64,000 nt of DNA. It comes from Nocardioides sp. QY071. Its GTDB lineage: Bacteria; Actinomycetota; Actinomycetes; Propionibacteriales; Nocardioidaceae. The notes beneath the pieces are model-generated. The model searched no databases, was not told where the DNA came from, and saw nothing but the letters and a program-made list of their open reading frames with translations. The position numbers were made by a program, and so were the translations under genes. Of the stretch, positions 16,881 through 25,876 are shown piece after piece (position 1 is the stretch's first letter; each line of letters opens with the position of its first letter). The stretch lies in the NCBI RefSeq assembly GCF_029961765.1, contig NZ_CP124681.1, forward strand, positions 62,001-126,000, given 5' to 3'.

Positions 16881-16894
16881 CTTACGGGTGTAAA
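16881..16894. promoter_or_regulatory. Operator copy 2 in the SDR/TetR divergent region
   Basis: CTTAC-GGGT-GTAAA matches copy 1 in arms and spacing except for one end base. It ends 9 bp before the TetR start. The 31-bp offset, three helical turns, would put both dimers on the same face. Confidence 0.5.
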
Positions 16895-16903
16895 GTGCCG
16901 CGC

Positions 16904-17569
16904 GTGCCCCGCCCCCGGACCCCGCTCTCGCCCGAACGGATCGTCGTCGCGGCGGTCGAGGTCGCCGACCGCAGCGGGCTGGCAGCCGTGAGCATGCGCA
17001 ACGTCGGCAAGGCGCTCGGCGTCGAGGCGATGTCGCTCTACCACCACGTCCAGGGCAAGGAGGCGCTGCTCGACGCCCTCGTCGAGTGGGTCTTCACGGG
17101 CATCGACCTGCCGGAGCCCGCCGAGCCCTGGCGTACGGCGATGTACCGACGCGCCGCGTCCGCCCGCGACCGCCTCGCCGCGCACCCGTGGGCGGTCGGC
17201 CTCATCGAGTCACGTACGGCGCCCGGCCCGGCCCTGCTGCGCCACCACGACGCCGTCCTCGGCAGCCTGCGCGGCGGCGGCTTCTCGGTCGCCGACGCGG
17301 CGCACGCGTTCTCGGTCATCGACGCCTACGTCTTCGGCTTCGTCCTGACCGAGGTCAACCTGCCGTTCGACTCACCGGCCGACGTGGAGGACATCGCGGA
17401 GGGGATGATGGCGACGATGCCCGAGGGCGACTACCCGCACCTGACCGAGCTGATCCTCAGCCACGCGCTGCAACCGGGCTACGACCACCGCACCGAGTTC
17501 GGCTTCGGGCTCGACCTCATCCTCGACGGCCTCGAGCGGCTGGTCGAAGGCGCTGGTTCGCCGGTTTGA
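16904..17569 (+). CDS. TetR family regulator (TetR_C type)
   Basis: A 221-residue regulator. The HTH is [31 protein letters not shown] near residues 28-58; the L-Y-H-H-V-x-x-K form and the C-terminal domain resemble the TetR_C group of drug-responsive repressors. The GTG at 16904 places the HTH correctly. It is divergent from the NAD(P)-binding protein, and two matching inverted repeats in the gap support mutual control. Confidence 0.87.
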   Translation: MPRPRTPLSPERIVVAAVEVADRSGLAAVSMRNVGKALGVEAMSLYHHVQGKEALLDALVEWVFTGIDLPEPAEPWRTAMYRRAASARDRLAAHPWAVGLIESRTAPGPALLRHHDAVLGSLRGGGFSVADAAHAFSVIDAYVFGFVLTEVNLPFDSPADVEDIAEGMMATMPEGDYPHLTELILSHALQPGYDHRTEFGFGLDLILDGLERLVEGAGSPV

Positions 17570-17623
17570 CGGGGGTTCTCGCGGATACGATCCAGAGCCC
17601 GTCCCCCTTCCCCGGAGCACTCG

Positions 17624-18121
17624 TTGACCGTCTTCCTCGTCCTCGGCATCGCCGGGCTCGTCCTGCTCGCGCTGTCCCTGGTGGTCGGCGACCTGCTCGA
17701 CGGCGCGTTCAACGCCCTCGAGGCCGACTGGATCTCCTCGGCCGTCATCGGTGGCTTCGTGTCCGCCTTCGGCTTCGGCGGCGCGGCGAGTGATGGCGCC
17801 GGCCTCCCGGTCGCGGCCTCGCTCGCCATCGGCGGCGGCTGCGGCCTGGTCGTCGGCTGGTTCGCGTGGTGGCTGACCCGGCTGCTCAAGGACAGTCCCA
17901 GCGACGGCACGGTCTCGATCGGCGACAGCGTCGGCCTGGTCGCGAAGGTCGTCACCGACATCCCGGGCGACGGGTACGGCGTGGTGCGGGTCGTCGTCGG
18001 AGGCCACCCGATGCGCCTCAACGCCAGCGCCCACCGCCCCATCGAGGCGGGCGCCGAGGTCAACGTGACCGGCGTTCTCTCGCCCACCGCGGTCAGCGTG
18101 ACCGAGGTGTGGCAGTCCTGA
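17624..18121 (+). CDS. NfeD-like membrane protein, partner of flotillin
   Basis: A 165-residue protein with two or three membrane segments (MTVFLVLGIAGLVLLALSLVV; SAVIGGFVSAFGFGG; SLAIGGGCGLVVGWFAWWL) followed by a C-terminal OB-like domain (SIGDSVGLVAKVVTDIPGDGYGVVRVVVGGHPMRLNASA). That is the layout of short NfeD proteins such as Bacillus YuaF, which pair with flotillins in membrane microdomains. The TTG start is supported by GGAG seven bases upstream. The flotillin gene follows after 64 bp, so I infer one operon. Confidence 0.75.
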   Translation: MTVFLVLGIAGLVLLALSLVVGDLLDGAFNALEADWISSAVIGGFVSAFGFGGAASDGAGLPVAASLAIGGGCGLVVGWFAWWLTRLLKDSPSDGTVSIGDSVGLVAKVVTDIPGDGYGVVRVVVGGHPMRLNASAHRPIEAGAEVNVTGVLSPTAVSVTEVWQS

Positions 18122-18185
18122 CCGGACGCCGACCCCTCCCCTCCAGGCTTCCTCTCCTCACACCCCTCGGAAAGAACGGAATGCG

Positions 18186-19712
18186 ATGAACACCGCCGTC
18201 CTGGTGCCGATCGCCGGCATCGTCGTCCTGCTTGTCCTCCTGGTGCTGCTGGTCACCAGCCGCTACAAGGTGGCCGGCCCCAACCAGGCCTTCATCATCA
18301 CCGGCCGCAAGGGCAAGGCGGTGATCAACCCGGAGACCGGTGAGCTCACCACCGACCTGTCCGGCCAGAAGGTCGTGCTCGGTGGCGGCGTCTTCGTCAT
18401 CCCGTTCGTGCAGAAGCAGGCCACCATGGACCTGTCGAGCCGCCGGATCTCGGTGCAGATCCGCGGCGCCGTGTCCGGCCAGGGCATCAAGCTCAACCTC
18501 GACGGCGTCGCGATCGTGAAGGTCGGCGGCAACGCCGACCAGATCCGGCTCGCCGCGCAGCGCTTCCTCTCGCAGCAGGCCGACATCGAGCCGTTCACCC
18601 AGGAGGTGCTCGCCGGTGCGCTGCGCTCCATCGTCGGCGGCTTGACCGTCGAGCAGATCATCCGCGACCGCGCGGCGTTCGCCCAGCGCGTCGCCGACGA
18701 GTCGGAGTCCTCGCTCACCGGCCAGGGCCTGATCCTCGACGCCTTCCAGATCCAGGACGTCACCGACGACGGCACCTACCTCGCCGACCTCGGTCGCCCC
18801 GAGGCCGCCCGGATCCAGCAGGCCGCGGCGATCGCCGAGGCCAACGCGCGCCAGGCCGCCGAGCAGGCGCAGATCGCCGCCGAGCAGGAGATCGCGATCG
18901 CCCAGCGCACGCTCGCGCTCAAGCAGGCCGAGATCAAGGCCGAGACCGACGCCGCGTCCGCGCAGGCCGCCGCGTCCGGCCCGCTCGCCCAGGCCGAGCG
19001 CGACCAGGCGATCTTGTCCGAGCAGGAGAAGGTCGCCGTCCAGCAGGCCGCGCTGACCGAGCGTCAGCTCGAGACCCAGGTCCGCAAGCCGGCCGACGCC
19101 GAGCGGTACCGCGTCGAGCAGGAGGCCGAGGGTCGTCGCAACGCCGAGATCGCGGCGGCCGACGCCCGCAAGGCCGCCACCATCGCGGCCGCCCAGGCCA
19201 AGGCCGAGGAGACCAAGCTCAGCGGTGAGGCCGAGAAGGGCCGGCGTGCGGCGCTCGCCGAGGCCGAGGCCATCGAGGGTGCCAAGCGCGGTGAGGCCGA
19301 GAAGGCCCGCCGAGTGGCGGAGGCCGAGGCCACCCGGGCCGAGGGTGAGGCGCAGGCCGCCGCGACCCTGGCCGTCGGCCAGGCCGAGGCGGAGGCGATG
19401 GACAAGCGCGCCGAGGCGTTCGCGCACTACAACGACGCCGCGGTGCTGCAGATGCTCATCGAGGTGCTCCCGCAGATCGCCAAGGAGGTCGCCTCCCCGA
19501 TCGCCGCGATCGACCAGCTCACGGTCCTGTCGACCGACGGTGCGGGCGCGCTGCCCAAGCAGGTCACCGACAACGTCGCGCAGACCCTGCAGATGCTGAA
19601 GACCTCGACCGGCCTCGACCTCGACGCCCTGATCAAGAAGTCGGTCGGCAAGGCTGCCGGCGGCGGCGACGACGTCGTCCCCGGTGAGCTGGACGGCACT
19701 CCCTCCGCCTGA
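18186..19712 (+). CDS. Flotillin-like SPFH-domain protein
   Basis: A 508-residue protein with an N-terminal membrane anchor (VLVPIAGIVVLLVLLVLLV), an SPFH/band-7 domain (about 30-200, SRYKVAGPNQAFIITGRKG onward) and a long Ala/Glu/Gln-rich coiled coil (about 210-430, full of E-A-E-A-x-A repeats), the flotillin signature. The C-terminal region (VLPQIAKEVASPIAAIDQLTVLS) matches FloT-type proteins. Flotillins scaffold functional membrane microdomains. It follows the NfeD-like gene and is closed by a 20-bp-stem hairpin. Confidence 0.9.
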   Translation: MNTAVLVPIAGIVVLLVLLVLLVTSRYKVAGPNQAFIITGRKGKAVINPETGELTTDLSGQKVVLGGGVFVIPFVQKQATMDLSSRRISVQIRGAVSGQGIKLNLDGVAIVKVGGNADQIRLAAQRFLSQQADIEPFTQEVLAGALRSIVGGLTVEQIIRDRAAFAQRVADESESSLTGQGLILDAFQIQDVTDDGTYLADLGRPEAARIQQAAAIAEANARQAAEQAQIAAEQEIAIAQRTLALKQAEIKAETDAASAQAAASGPLAQAERDQAILSEQEKVAVQQAALTERQLETQVRKPADAERYRVEQEAEGRRNAEIAAADARKAATIAAAQAKAEETKLSGEAEKGRRAALAEAEAIEGAKRGEAEKARRVAEAEATRAEGEAQAAATLAVGQAEAEAMDKRAEAFAHYNDAAVLQMLIEVLPQIAKEVASPIAAIDQLTVLSTDGAGALPKQVTDNVAQTLQMLKTSTGLDLDALIKKSVGKAAGGGDDVVPGELDGTPSA

Positions 19713-19722
19713 CCTGGGCGAG

Positions 19723-19777
19723 GCAACTACCGGATTCGTCGCTCAGCGTCGCGCACTGCGACGAATCCGGTAGTTGC
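19723..19777. terminator. Strong bidirectional terminator hairpin
   Basis: The arm GCAACTACCGGATTCGTCGC (19723-19742) is exactly complementary to 19758-19777 around a 15-base loop. It lies between the convergent flotillin and response regulator genes. Confidence 0.75.
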
Positions 19778-19785
19778 GACGTCGC

Positions 19786-20463
19786 TCAGGAGCCGGGCCG
19801 GACCAGCCCGTGGTCGTAGGCATAGACGATCGCGGCCGGACGGTCGCGCAGCCCGAGCTTGGTGAAGATCCGCCCGACGTGGCTCTTCACGGTCAGCTCG
19901 GAGATGACCAGCTCGGCCGCGATCTCGCCGTTGCTGCGGCCGACCGCCATCGCGCGGAGCACCTCGAGCTCGCGGGCGGTCAGCGGGTCCACGCCGTCGG
20001 CGGCGCGGGCGACCGGGGCGGGAGCGAAGGTCCGGAACCGGTCGAGCACCCGCCCGGTGACGGCCGGGTCCAGCCAGCTGCCTCCCTCGGCGACCGTGCG
20101 GACCGCGCGGATCAGGTCGTCGGCGGAGGAGTCCTTGAGCAGGAAGCCTGCCGCACCGGCGCGCAGCGCGCCGGACAGCATCTCGTCGTCGTCGAAGGTC
20201 GTCAGCACCAGCACCGGCGGGCCGCCGGCCTCGACCACGGCGCGGGTCGCGGTGATCCCGTCGACGGTGCGCATCCGCAGGTCCATCACGACGACGTCGA
20301 CACCGGACTCGCCCAGCCGGGCCAGGGTGGCCGGCACCTCGCCGCCGTCGGCGCACTCGGCGACGATCTCGAAGCCGTCGCGCCGGCGCAGGATCCGGCG
20401 CAGGCCGGAGCGCACCAGCTCCTGGTCGTCGACGAGGACGACCTTCACCACGAGGTCGCTCAC
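19786..20463 (-). CDS. NarL/LuxR-family response regulator
   Basis: A 225-residue two-domain regulator: receiver (LVDDQELVRSGLRRIL, phosphoacceptor Asp61 in VVVMDLRMRT, Lys in FLLKDSSADD) and a C-terminal LuxR HTH (LTARELEVLRAMAVGRSNGEIAAELVISELTVKSHVGRIFTKL). The GTG at 20463 overlaps the kinase stop by GTGA; an internal GTG six codons later is the alternative. The usual ABC transporter target is not adjacent, so its regulon is unknown. Confidence 0.9.
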   Translation of the reverse strand: MSDLVVKVVLVDDQELVRSGLRRILRRRDGFEIVAECADGGEVPATLARLGESGVDVVVMDLRMRTVDGITATRAVVEAGGPPVLVLTTFDDDEMLSGALRAGAAGFLLKDSSADDLIRAVRTVAEGGSWLDPAVTGRVLDRFRTFAPAPVARAADGVDPLTARELEVLRAMAVGRSNGEIAAELVISELTVKSHVGRIFTKLGLRDRPAAIVYAYDHGLVRPGS

Positions 20464-21707
20464 GCTGTCTCCATCTTTCCGAGGGTTCGCCCGCAGGGCA
20501 GCTCGAAGCCGGGTCCGGTCCGCGCCGCCCCCAGCCGTACGTCGACCACCCAGTCCCCACCCGCCGGCCCGGCGACGAGCCGGGCACCGAGCTGGGCCGC
20601 GCGGGCCTGCATCCCGGCCAGGCCGGAGCCGAGCCCGTCGGGCCGCGGCCGGCCGGCAGGCAGGGGGTTCGAGATCTCCAGGCGCGCGCGGGAACCGGTC
20701 ACCGCGAGCCGCATCCGGACCGGGGCGTCGCCGCCGGCGTGCTTGACCACGTTGGCCAGTGACTCCTGGGCGATCCGGTACAGGCCCAGCCCGGCGGCGG
20801 CCGGCAGGGAGTCGGGGTCGCCCTGCTCGTCGTACTCCACCGCGAGGCCGGCGTCGGCCATCTCCCGCACCAGGGCGGCGATGTCGGCCGCGCCGGGCAG
20901 GGCGTGGCGCTCGGAGGTGCCGTCGGCCATCGCGCTCACCGCACGGCGGATGTCGGCCATCGCGCGCCGGCCGACCTGCTCGGCGTCGGCGAGCGCGGCA
21001 TCCACCTCGGCGACGGCCTCGGCGGTCTCCGCGGCGCTGGCGGCCTCGCCGACGTCGCGGAGCGCACGGCGGGCACCGGTGACCTGGAGCAGCGAGATGC
21101 TCAGGGAGTGCGCGACGAGGTCGTGGATCTCGCGCGCGATCCGCTCGCGCTCGGCCGTCGTCGCCCGCTCCCACGCCTGCTCCCGGGCCCTCCGCTCGGC
21201 GATCAGGGCGCGCATCTGCCACAGCAGCATCGCTCCGATCACGAAGCCCAGCAGCAGCTCGAAGGTGTAGAGCGGGGCACCGACCAAACCCGGCCGGATC
21301 GCCGCGCCGATGAGCACGACCTGGCCGATCGCGGCGACCGAGAGGCCCTCGCGCAGGCCGTCGCGGGCGGTGATCTCCGCCGTCGCGAGGCCGAGCAGCA
21401 CGGGGGCCAGGTCGAGCACGCCGTCGGGCGGCCGCGACAGCAGCAGCGCGGCGGCGAGCACGCTGCCGGCGCTGTCCGCCCACCACGGCAGCCAGCGGTG
21501 GGTGGTGAACTGGAGCAGCGGCGAGATCATCACGAGAGGCACGCAGACCAGCAGTGGGTCGAGCGGCCAGAGCGCGTCGCGCAGCGCCAGGGCGACGACC
21601 ACCGAGACCAGCTGCCCCAGGTGGGAGGCCAGCGGCACCCACCAGGGGTAGAGGATCTGGTGCCGTTCGAGGTTCGACTCGATCCCGGCGCGCAACCAGC
21701 GCAGCAT
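20460..21707 (-). CDS. Sensor histidine kinase (HisKA_3 type)
   Basis: A 415-residue kinase with about five membrane helices in the first 165 residues, a dimerisation domain with phosphoacceptor His195 (RERIAREIHDLVAHSLS), and an HATPase domain (RIAQESLANVVKHAGG; GLGSGLAGMQARA). This is the DesK/NarX-like group with a short-loop intramembrane sensor, often tuned to membrane state. It is co-translated with the downstream regulator. The neighbouring flotillin operon, convergent with it, makes a membrane-related signal attractive but unproven. Confidence 0.88.
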   Translation of the reverse strand: MLRWLRAGIESNLERHQILYPWWVPLASHLGQLVSVVVALALRDALWPLDPLLVCVPLVMISPLLQFTTHRWLPWWADSAGSVLAAALLLSRPPDGVLDLAPVLLGLATAEITARDGLREGLSVAAIGQVVLIGAAIRPGLVGAPLYTFELLLGFVIGAMLLWQMRALIAERRAREQAWERATTAERERIAREIHDLVAHSLSISLLQVTGARRALRDVGEAASAAETAEAVAEVDAALADAEQVGRRAMADIRRAVSAMADGTSERHALPGAADIAALVREMADAGLAVEYDEQGDPDSLPAAAGLGLYRIAQESLANVVKHAGGDAPVRMRLAVTGSRARLEISNPLPAGRPRPDGLGSGLAGMQARAAQLGARLVAGPAGGDWVVDVRLGAARTGPGFELPCGRTLGKMETA

Positions 21708-21882
21708 GACGACAGCCTAGGGAGCACGGCGACCGCGGTCATCCCGCCGCGGGAGGCTGCTCGGCTCCTCCCCTGGTAGGAGTCCAGGTGCCTGCCGTCG
21801 TCCGATGTCCGGCCGCCGCTGCGCGCCTACCTTCGATGCATCCCCCGAAGACATCCACCCGACAGAGAGGTCGGTGAGGACG

Positions 21883-22191
21883 ATGACCTGGACCGAGACG
21901 CACCGTCGCTGGCAGGCACTGCGCGCGATCGAGCAGGACCTGTGGTCCGCCGAGCGGCCCGAGCTGCCCTGGAACGACGAGCTCGCGCTGATCTTCGGCG
22001 ACCGTGACGGCCTGCGGGCCGCACTGCGCTACCGCTGGCGGCTCGCGGTCAGCACCCAGCTCGACACGCACCTGCCCGAGCGGGTCCTCGAGGAGCAGCG
22101 CCGGGTCCTTGCCGAGCGCGCCCGCGGCGTCCTCGCCGTGCTGGACAACGGGACCGGCGAAGAGTTGGGTACGACGCATGCGGTCGCCTGA
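21883..22191 (+). CDS. Small conserved-looking protein, function unknown
   Basis: A 102-residue soluble protein, helical and rich in Arg, Glu, Trp and Leu (TWTETHRRWQALRAIEQDLWS; ELALIFGDRDGLRAALRYRWRLAVSTQLD). I do not recognise a family. The ATG at 21883 has GTGAGGA at the right distance. Its end overlaps the P450 gene by 14 bp, so the two are translationally coupled and may work together. No cofactor or catalytic motif is visible. Confidence 0.6.
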   Translation: MTWTETHRRWQALRAIEQDLWSAERPELPWNDELALIFGDRDGLRAALRYRWRLAVSTQLDTHLPERVLEEQRRVLAERARGVLAVLDNGTGEELGTTHAVA

Positions 22192-23509
22192 TCTCGCCCG
22201 TGCGGTCGACCTCCCGCGGTCCTTCACCGCGTGGGCATTGGCCCACGGGCTGCAGCGCTCCCTCATCCAGCGTGGTGCCCGCAAGGGTGACCTGATCAGC
22301 CGGATGGTGATGGACCCGGCCCTGCGGGTGGACCCGTTCCCGGCGTACGAGGAGCTCCGCGGCCGTGGCGTGATCAGCGCCAACGACCTGATCTCGGCCA
22401 GCGTCGACCACGCGGTGTGCAACGAGGTGCTGCGCAGCGACGCGTTCGGCACCGCCGGCGGCCAGGGCGAGCTGCCCAAGCCGTTGCAGTGGCTGCACCA
22501 CAAGGTGATCGACCCCGACACCCTCGGTCCCGTCGACCCGCCGTCGATGCTGGCGGTCGACCCGCCTCTCCACACCCGCTATCGCAAGCAGGTCGCCCGC
22601 GCCTTCACCGCCCGCAAGGTCGGCCGGATGGGCGACCGGGTGAGCGACGTCGCCGGCGACCTGCTCGACGACCTGGCCGGGGTCGAGGACTTCGACCTCA
22701 TCGAGCGCTACGCCTCCCAGCTGCCGGTCACCGTGATCGCCGACCTCCTGGGCGTTCCGGAGAACGACCGCGACCGGCTCCTCGTGCTCGGCAACGAGGC
22801 CGCAGTGACCCTCGACCCCGGCCTGTCCTGGCGCCAGTTCCGCCGTGCGGAGGTGGCGCTGCGCGAGATGCACACCTGGTTCCGCGGCCACGTCGAGCGT
22901 CTCCGGGCCAGCCCCGGCGACGACCTGATCAGCCAGCTGATCCGGCTCGAGGGCCCGGACCGCCTCGACACCGTCGAGCTGCACCAGGTCGGCCTGCTCG
23001 TGCTCGCCGCCGGTTTCGAGACCACCGTCAACCTGATCGGCAGCGCGGTCGCCATGCTCGACGGGCATCCCGAGCAGCTGCGCTGGCTGCAGGAGAACCC
23101 CGACGGCTGGGGCAACGCGGTCGACGAGGTGCTCCGCCACCAGTCGCCGGTGCAGCTGACCCTGCGGATCGCGTTGCAGCGCACGGAGGTCGCGGGCAAG
23201 GTCTTCGAGCCGGGACACGGGATCCTGCTCTACCTCGGCGGTGCCAACCGCGACCCCGCCGTGTTCAGCGACCCCGGCGCCTTCGACGTCACGCGCGCCA
23301 ACGCCGACCAGCACCTCGCCTTCTCGGCCGGCGTGCACTTCTGCCTCGGCGCGAGCCTGGCCCGGTTGGAGACGGCGGTCGCGCTGCGCGCCCTGTACGA
23401 ACGCCACCCCGACCTGCACGTCGCGGGGCGCCCCGAGCGCCGCGGCACCCGGGTGCTGCGCGGGTTCGAGCGCCTGCCGGTGCGGACCACGGCGCGGGTG
23501 CCGTCCTAG
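22178..23509 (+). CDS. Cytochrome P450
   Basis: A 443-residue bacterial class I P450. The oxygen-binding I-helix motif is AGFETT (279-284 region), ExxR is EVLR (317-320), and the heme ligand Cys389 lies in FSAGVHFCLGAS. The N-terminus MDPALRVDPFPAYEELR is typical. It needs an external ferredoxin and reductase; none is adjacent, though a [3Fe-4S] ferredoxin gene lies at 27384. The gene overlaps the small upstream protein gene. The substrate cannot be predicted. Confidence 0.92.
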   Translation: MRSPDLARAVDLPRSFTAWALAHGLQRSLIQRGARKGDLISRMVMDPALRVDPFPAYEELRGRGVISANDLISASVDHAVCNEVLRSDAFGTAGGQGELPKPLQWLHHKVIDPDTLGPVDPPSMLAVDPPLHTRYRKQVARAFTARKVGRMGDRVSDVAGDLLDDLAGVEDFDLIERYASQLPVTVIADLLGVPENDRDRLLVLGNEAAVTLDPGLSWRQFRRAEVALREMHTWFRGHVERLRASPGDDLISQLIRLEGPDRLDTVELHQVGLLVLAAGFETTVNLIGSAVAMLDGHPEQLRWLQENPDGWGNAVDEVLRHQSPVQLTLRIALQRTEVAGKVFEPGHGILLYLGGANRDPAVFSDPGAFDVTRANADQHLAFSAGVHFCLGASLARLETAVALRALYERHPDLHVAGRPERRGTRVLRGFERLPVRTTARVPS

Positions 23510-23513
23510 GAGG

Positions 23514-24245
23514 TCAGTCCGGCATCGCCGAGAAGTGCTGGTGGTCGACCGGGTCGTGCCACCGCCCTCCCCAGTACCAGCCGATCGCGTCGAACGACGC
23601 GACGACGGGGTCACCCTCGCGCAGCACGCCGGGACGCGCGGCCGAGCGGTCGAGAAAGGGCACCGAGCCGTCGTGGGTGGTGCGCCCGTGCAGCACGTAC
23701 GGGTTCTCCAGCGGGTTCACGTCGATCGCCCGGCCGTAGGCGTGGTGCGACCAGGTCGCGCTCGACCCGGTCTTCGCCCGGCAGTTGAAGGCCGAGGTGT
23801 TGTCGGCCTCGATGGAGGCGAAGTCGTCGCCGCCGTACGCCTCGATCGGGCGCATCCGCCGGATCGGGAAGCCGAGGTCCCACAGCTGCTCGAACACCTG
23901 TCGTAGGTCAGCGACGGTGTCGCGGTGCACCACGAGCCGTCCGGTACGCCGCCGCCCGGCGAAGTCGTGGAACGCCAGCCGGACCACCCGCAGGTCGGTG
24001 AGGGGGACCGGGCAGCCGGGGTGCCAGGTGACCCCGCGCATCGCCGCCTGCTCGGCGTCGGTGAGCCGGCGGCTGCTCGACGTGAAGCCGGCCGGCGCCG
24101 GGTCCGGGGTCGGCGTCGGGCTCGCCGTCGTGACCGGCGCATCCTCCGGCGCCGGCGCGGGCGTCGTGGCGACCGGGTCCGCCGTGCACCCCGCCGTCGC
24201 GAGGGCCGCGAGGGCCGTGAGGGTGAGGGCCCGGCTCCTCAGCAC
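23514..24245 (-). CDS. M15-family peptidase lipoprotein
   Basis: A 243-residue secreted lipoprotein. A signal peptide ends in the lipobox LATAGC (Cys20), then a Pro/Thr-rich linker to about residue 55. The zinc site of M15 D-Ala-D-Ala carboxypeptidases/endopeptidases is visible: His168 and Asp175 in SHHAYGRAIDVNP and His237 in DHQHF. It should trim peptidoglycan peptides outside the membrane. The GTG start overlaps the kinase stop by 7 nt, so the kinase and the peptidase are co-translated. I infer that the kinase monitors wall state while the peptidase acts on the wall. Confidence 0.82.
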   Translation of the reverse strand: MLRSRALTLTALAALATAGCTADPVATTPAPAPEDAPVTTASPTPTPDPAPAGFTSSSRRLTDAEQAAMRGVTWHPGCPVPLTDLRVVRLAFHDFAGRRRTGRLVVHRDTVADLRQVFEQLWDLGFPIRRMRPIEAYGGDDFASIEADNTSAFNCRAKTGSSATWSHHAYGRAIDVNPLENPYVLHGRTTHDGSVPFLDRSAARPGVLREGDPVVASFDAIGWYWGGRWHDPVDHQHFSAMPD

Positions 24246-25720
24246 GCGGGGACCGTGCCGTCGAGGTGGAGCAGTGCCACCCAGTCGCCGTCGGTGGTCC
24301 GGGCCCAGCGGTCCGAGCTTCGCCCCAGGCTCTGGGAGGACACTTTCTCGCCGTGCTCCCAGCACACGACCTCGTGCACGCTCTGGTCGTCCCAGCGCTC
24401 GCTGTGGCCCTGGGCGTCCCGGGCCTCGGCATCGTCGGTCGACGGGCCGGTGCGGACCTGGAGGTAGCAGCTGCCGTCGCCGCACGTGTCGTGCACCCGC
24501 ACCTCGACCGCGGCCGGCTCCTCGGGCGGGGTCGGGTCGGACCGGGTCGTCGACACCCCACCCACCTCGCCGGTGTCGGCCGTGGTGGCCGTCGAGGAGG
24601 GGGTTCTGGGCGTGGCCGCCCGCGGGTCGTCGTCTCCCGCCCACGGCCGGAGCACTGCCGCCGCGACGCCGATCACGACCAGCGCCACCAGACCCGCGGC
24701 CAGGGTGATCCACCCGGCCCGAGCGGACCGCCCGGACCGCCCGGACCGCCCGGACGGTGCGGCCGGCGGCGGCGTGTCGACCGGCCCCGTCAGTGGAGGC
24801 GTGGGCGTCGGGAACGACGGCGGTGGCGGTGGTGGCGGCACGGCCTCCCCGGCCGGCCGGACCGCGAGCCGTCGTACGTCCATCGGCACCGCGGCCAGCA
24901 CGTGGTCCAACGCCACCCGCATCGCGTCGACCGAGGCGAACCGCTCGGCCGGGTCCTTGGCCATCGCCTGCAGCAGCACCCCGTTGAGGTCCTCGACCCA
25001 CGGCGCGTCGGCGGCGAGCTGGCGCACGGGCGCCTCGAGGTGCTCGCGGGCGAGCACGAACTGGGTGCCGACGTACGGCGTCGTGCCGGTCAGCATCGTC
25101 CAGAGCAGGCAGCCGAGCGCGTAGACGTCGGTGGTCCGGGTCGCCGGGGCGCCGCCGAACCGCTCGGGGGCGAGGTAGGGGAAGGTGCCGATCACCGCGC
25201 CGGTCGCGGTCAGGCCCTGGTCGGGCTCGGTGTCGCGGGCGATCCCGAAGTCGCACAGGTAGGCGAAGGGCGCGTCCGCGCTGCCGGTGACCAGCACGTT
25301 GCTGGGCTTGATGTCGCGGTGCAGGACGCCCGCGCGGTGGGCGTCGGCCACCCCGGAGGTGATCTGTACGGCGAGCGCGAGCGCGGTGCCGACCGGCAGC
25401 GGCCCGCCCTCGAGCCGCTGGGCGAGGTCGGCGCCGGCGACCAGCTGGGTCGCGATGAACAGCGAGCCGTCGACCTCGCCGTGGTCGAGGACCTGGATGA
25501 TGTGGGGGCTGTCGAGGCGGACCAGGGTCGCGGTCTCGTGGAGGAAGCGGGTGCGGTACTCCTCGTTGCCCGCGAGCTCCGGCGCGATCACCTTGAGCGC
25601 GACCCGGCGGCCGATCCGGGTGTGCGTGGCGGCGTACACCACGCCCATGCCGCCCCGGCCGAGGACGCCGTCGACCTGGTAGTCGCCGAAGGTCTCGCCC
25701 TCGCGCGGGTAGCCCGTCAT
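24239..25720 (-). CDS. Membrane Ser/Thr protein kinase with outer SH3-like domain
   Basis: A 493-residue PknB-type kinase. The N-terminal kinase domain (about 14-275) shows GRGGMG (21-26), ATP-site Lys43, HRDIKPSN (134-141), DFG (157-159) and APE (184-186). A Pro-rich linker and a GRSGRSGRS run, encoded by a 9-bp tandem repeat near 24723-24759, precede a membrane helix (about 337-358). The outer part is an acidic Thr/Pro linker and a roughly 85-residue Cys-containing domain with YLQVRTGPS, a bacterial SH3 signature. The ATG at 25720 has AGGAGGGGG upstream. SH3 domains often bind wall peptides, so wall sensing is my inference. Confidence 0.87.
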   Translation of the reverse strand: MTGYPREGETFGDYQVDGVLGRGGMGVVYAATHTRIGRRVALKVIAPELAGNEEYRTRFLHETATLVRLDSPHIIQVLDHGEVDGSLFIATQLVAGADLAQRLEGGPLPVGTALALAVQITSGVADAHRAGVLHRDIKPSNVLVTGSADAPFAYLCDFGIARDTEPDQGLTATGAVIGTFPYLAPERFGGAPATRTTDVYALGCLLWTMLTGTTPYVGTQFVLAREHLEAPVRQLAADAPWVEDLNGVLLQAMAKDPAERFASVDAMRVALDHVLAAVPMDVRRLAVRPAGEAVPPPPPPPSFPTPTPPLTGPVDTPPPAAPSGRSGRSGRSARAGWITLAAGLVALVVIGVAAAVLRPWAGDDDPRAATPRTPSSTATTADTGEVGGVSTTRSDPTPPEEPAAVEVRVHDTCGDGSCYLQVRTGPSTDDAEARDAQGHSERWDDQSVHEVVCWEHGEKVSSQSLGRSSDRWARTTDGDWVALLHLDGTVPAC

Positions 25721-25783
25721 CACGACCCCCTCCTGCCCGCTGGTCCGGCCCCCATTCTTGCGCCTGTGTCGTGTGACGGCGGA

Positions 25784-25823
25784 CACTTTACATCTGTACC
25801 CCTCTTGTCAAAGCACTTTACAA
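25784..25823. promoter_or_regulatory. Repeated motif and candidate operator upstream of alkB
   Basis: CACTTTACA occurs twice, at 25784-25792 and 25814-25822, 30 bp apart. The second copy is within an imperfect dyad TTGTCAAAGCACTTTACAA (25805-25823). The site is 54 bp before the alkB start in otherwise AT-richer DNA than its neighbours. It is a likely promoter/operator for the TetR protein encoded at 27589. Confidence 0.45.
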
Positions 25824-25876
25824 GTCATACGGTTCTGTCAAACGGCAGTGCTGCCGGAGTGCGAGGAGGCCAGACG

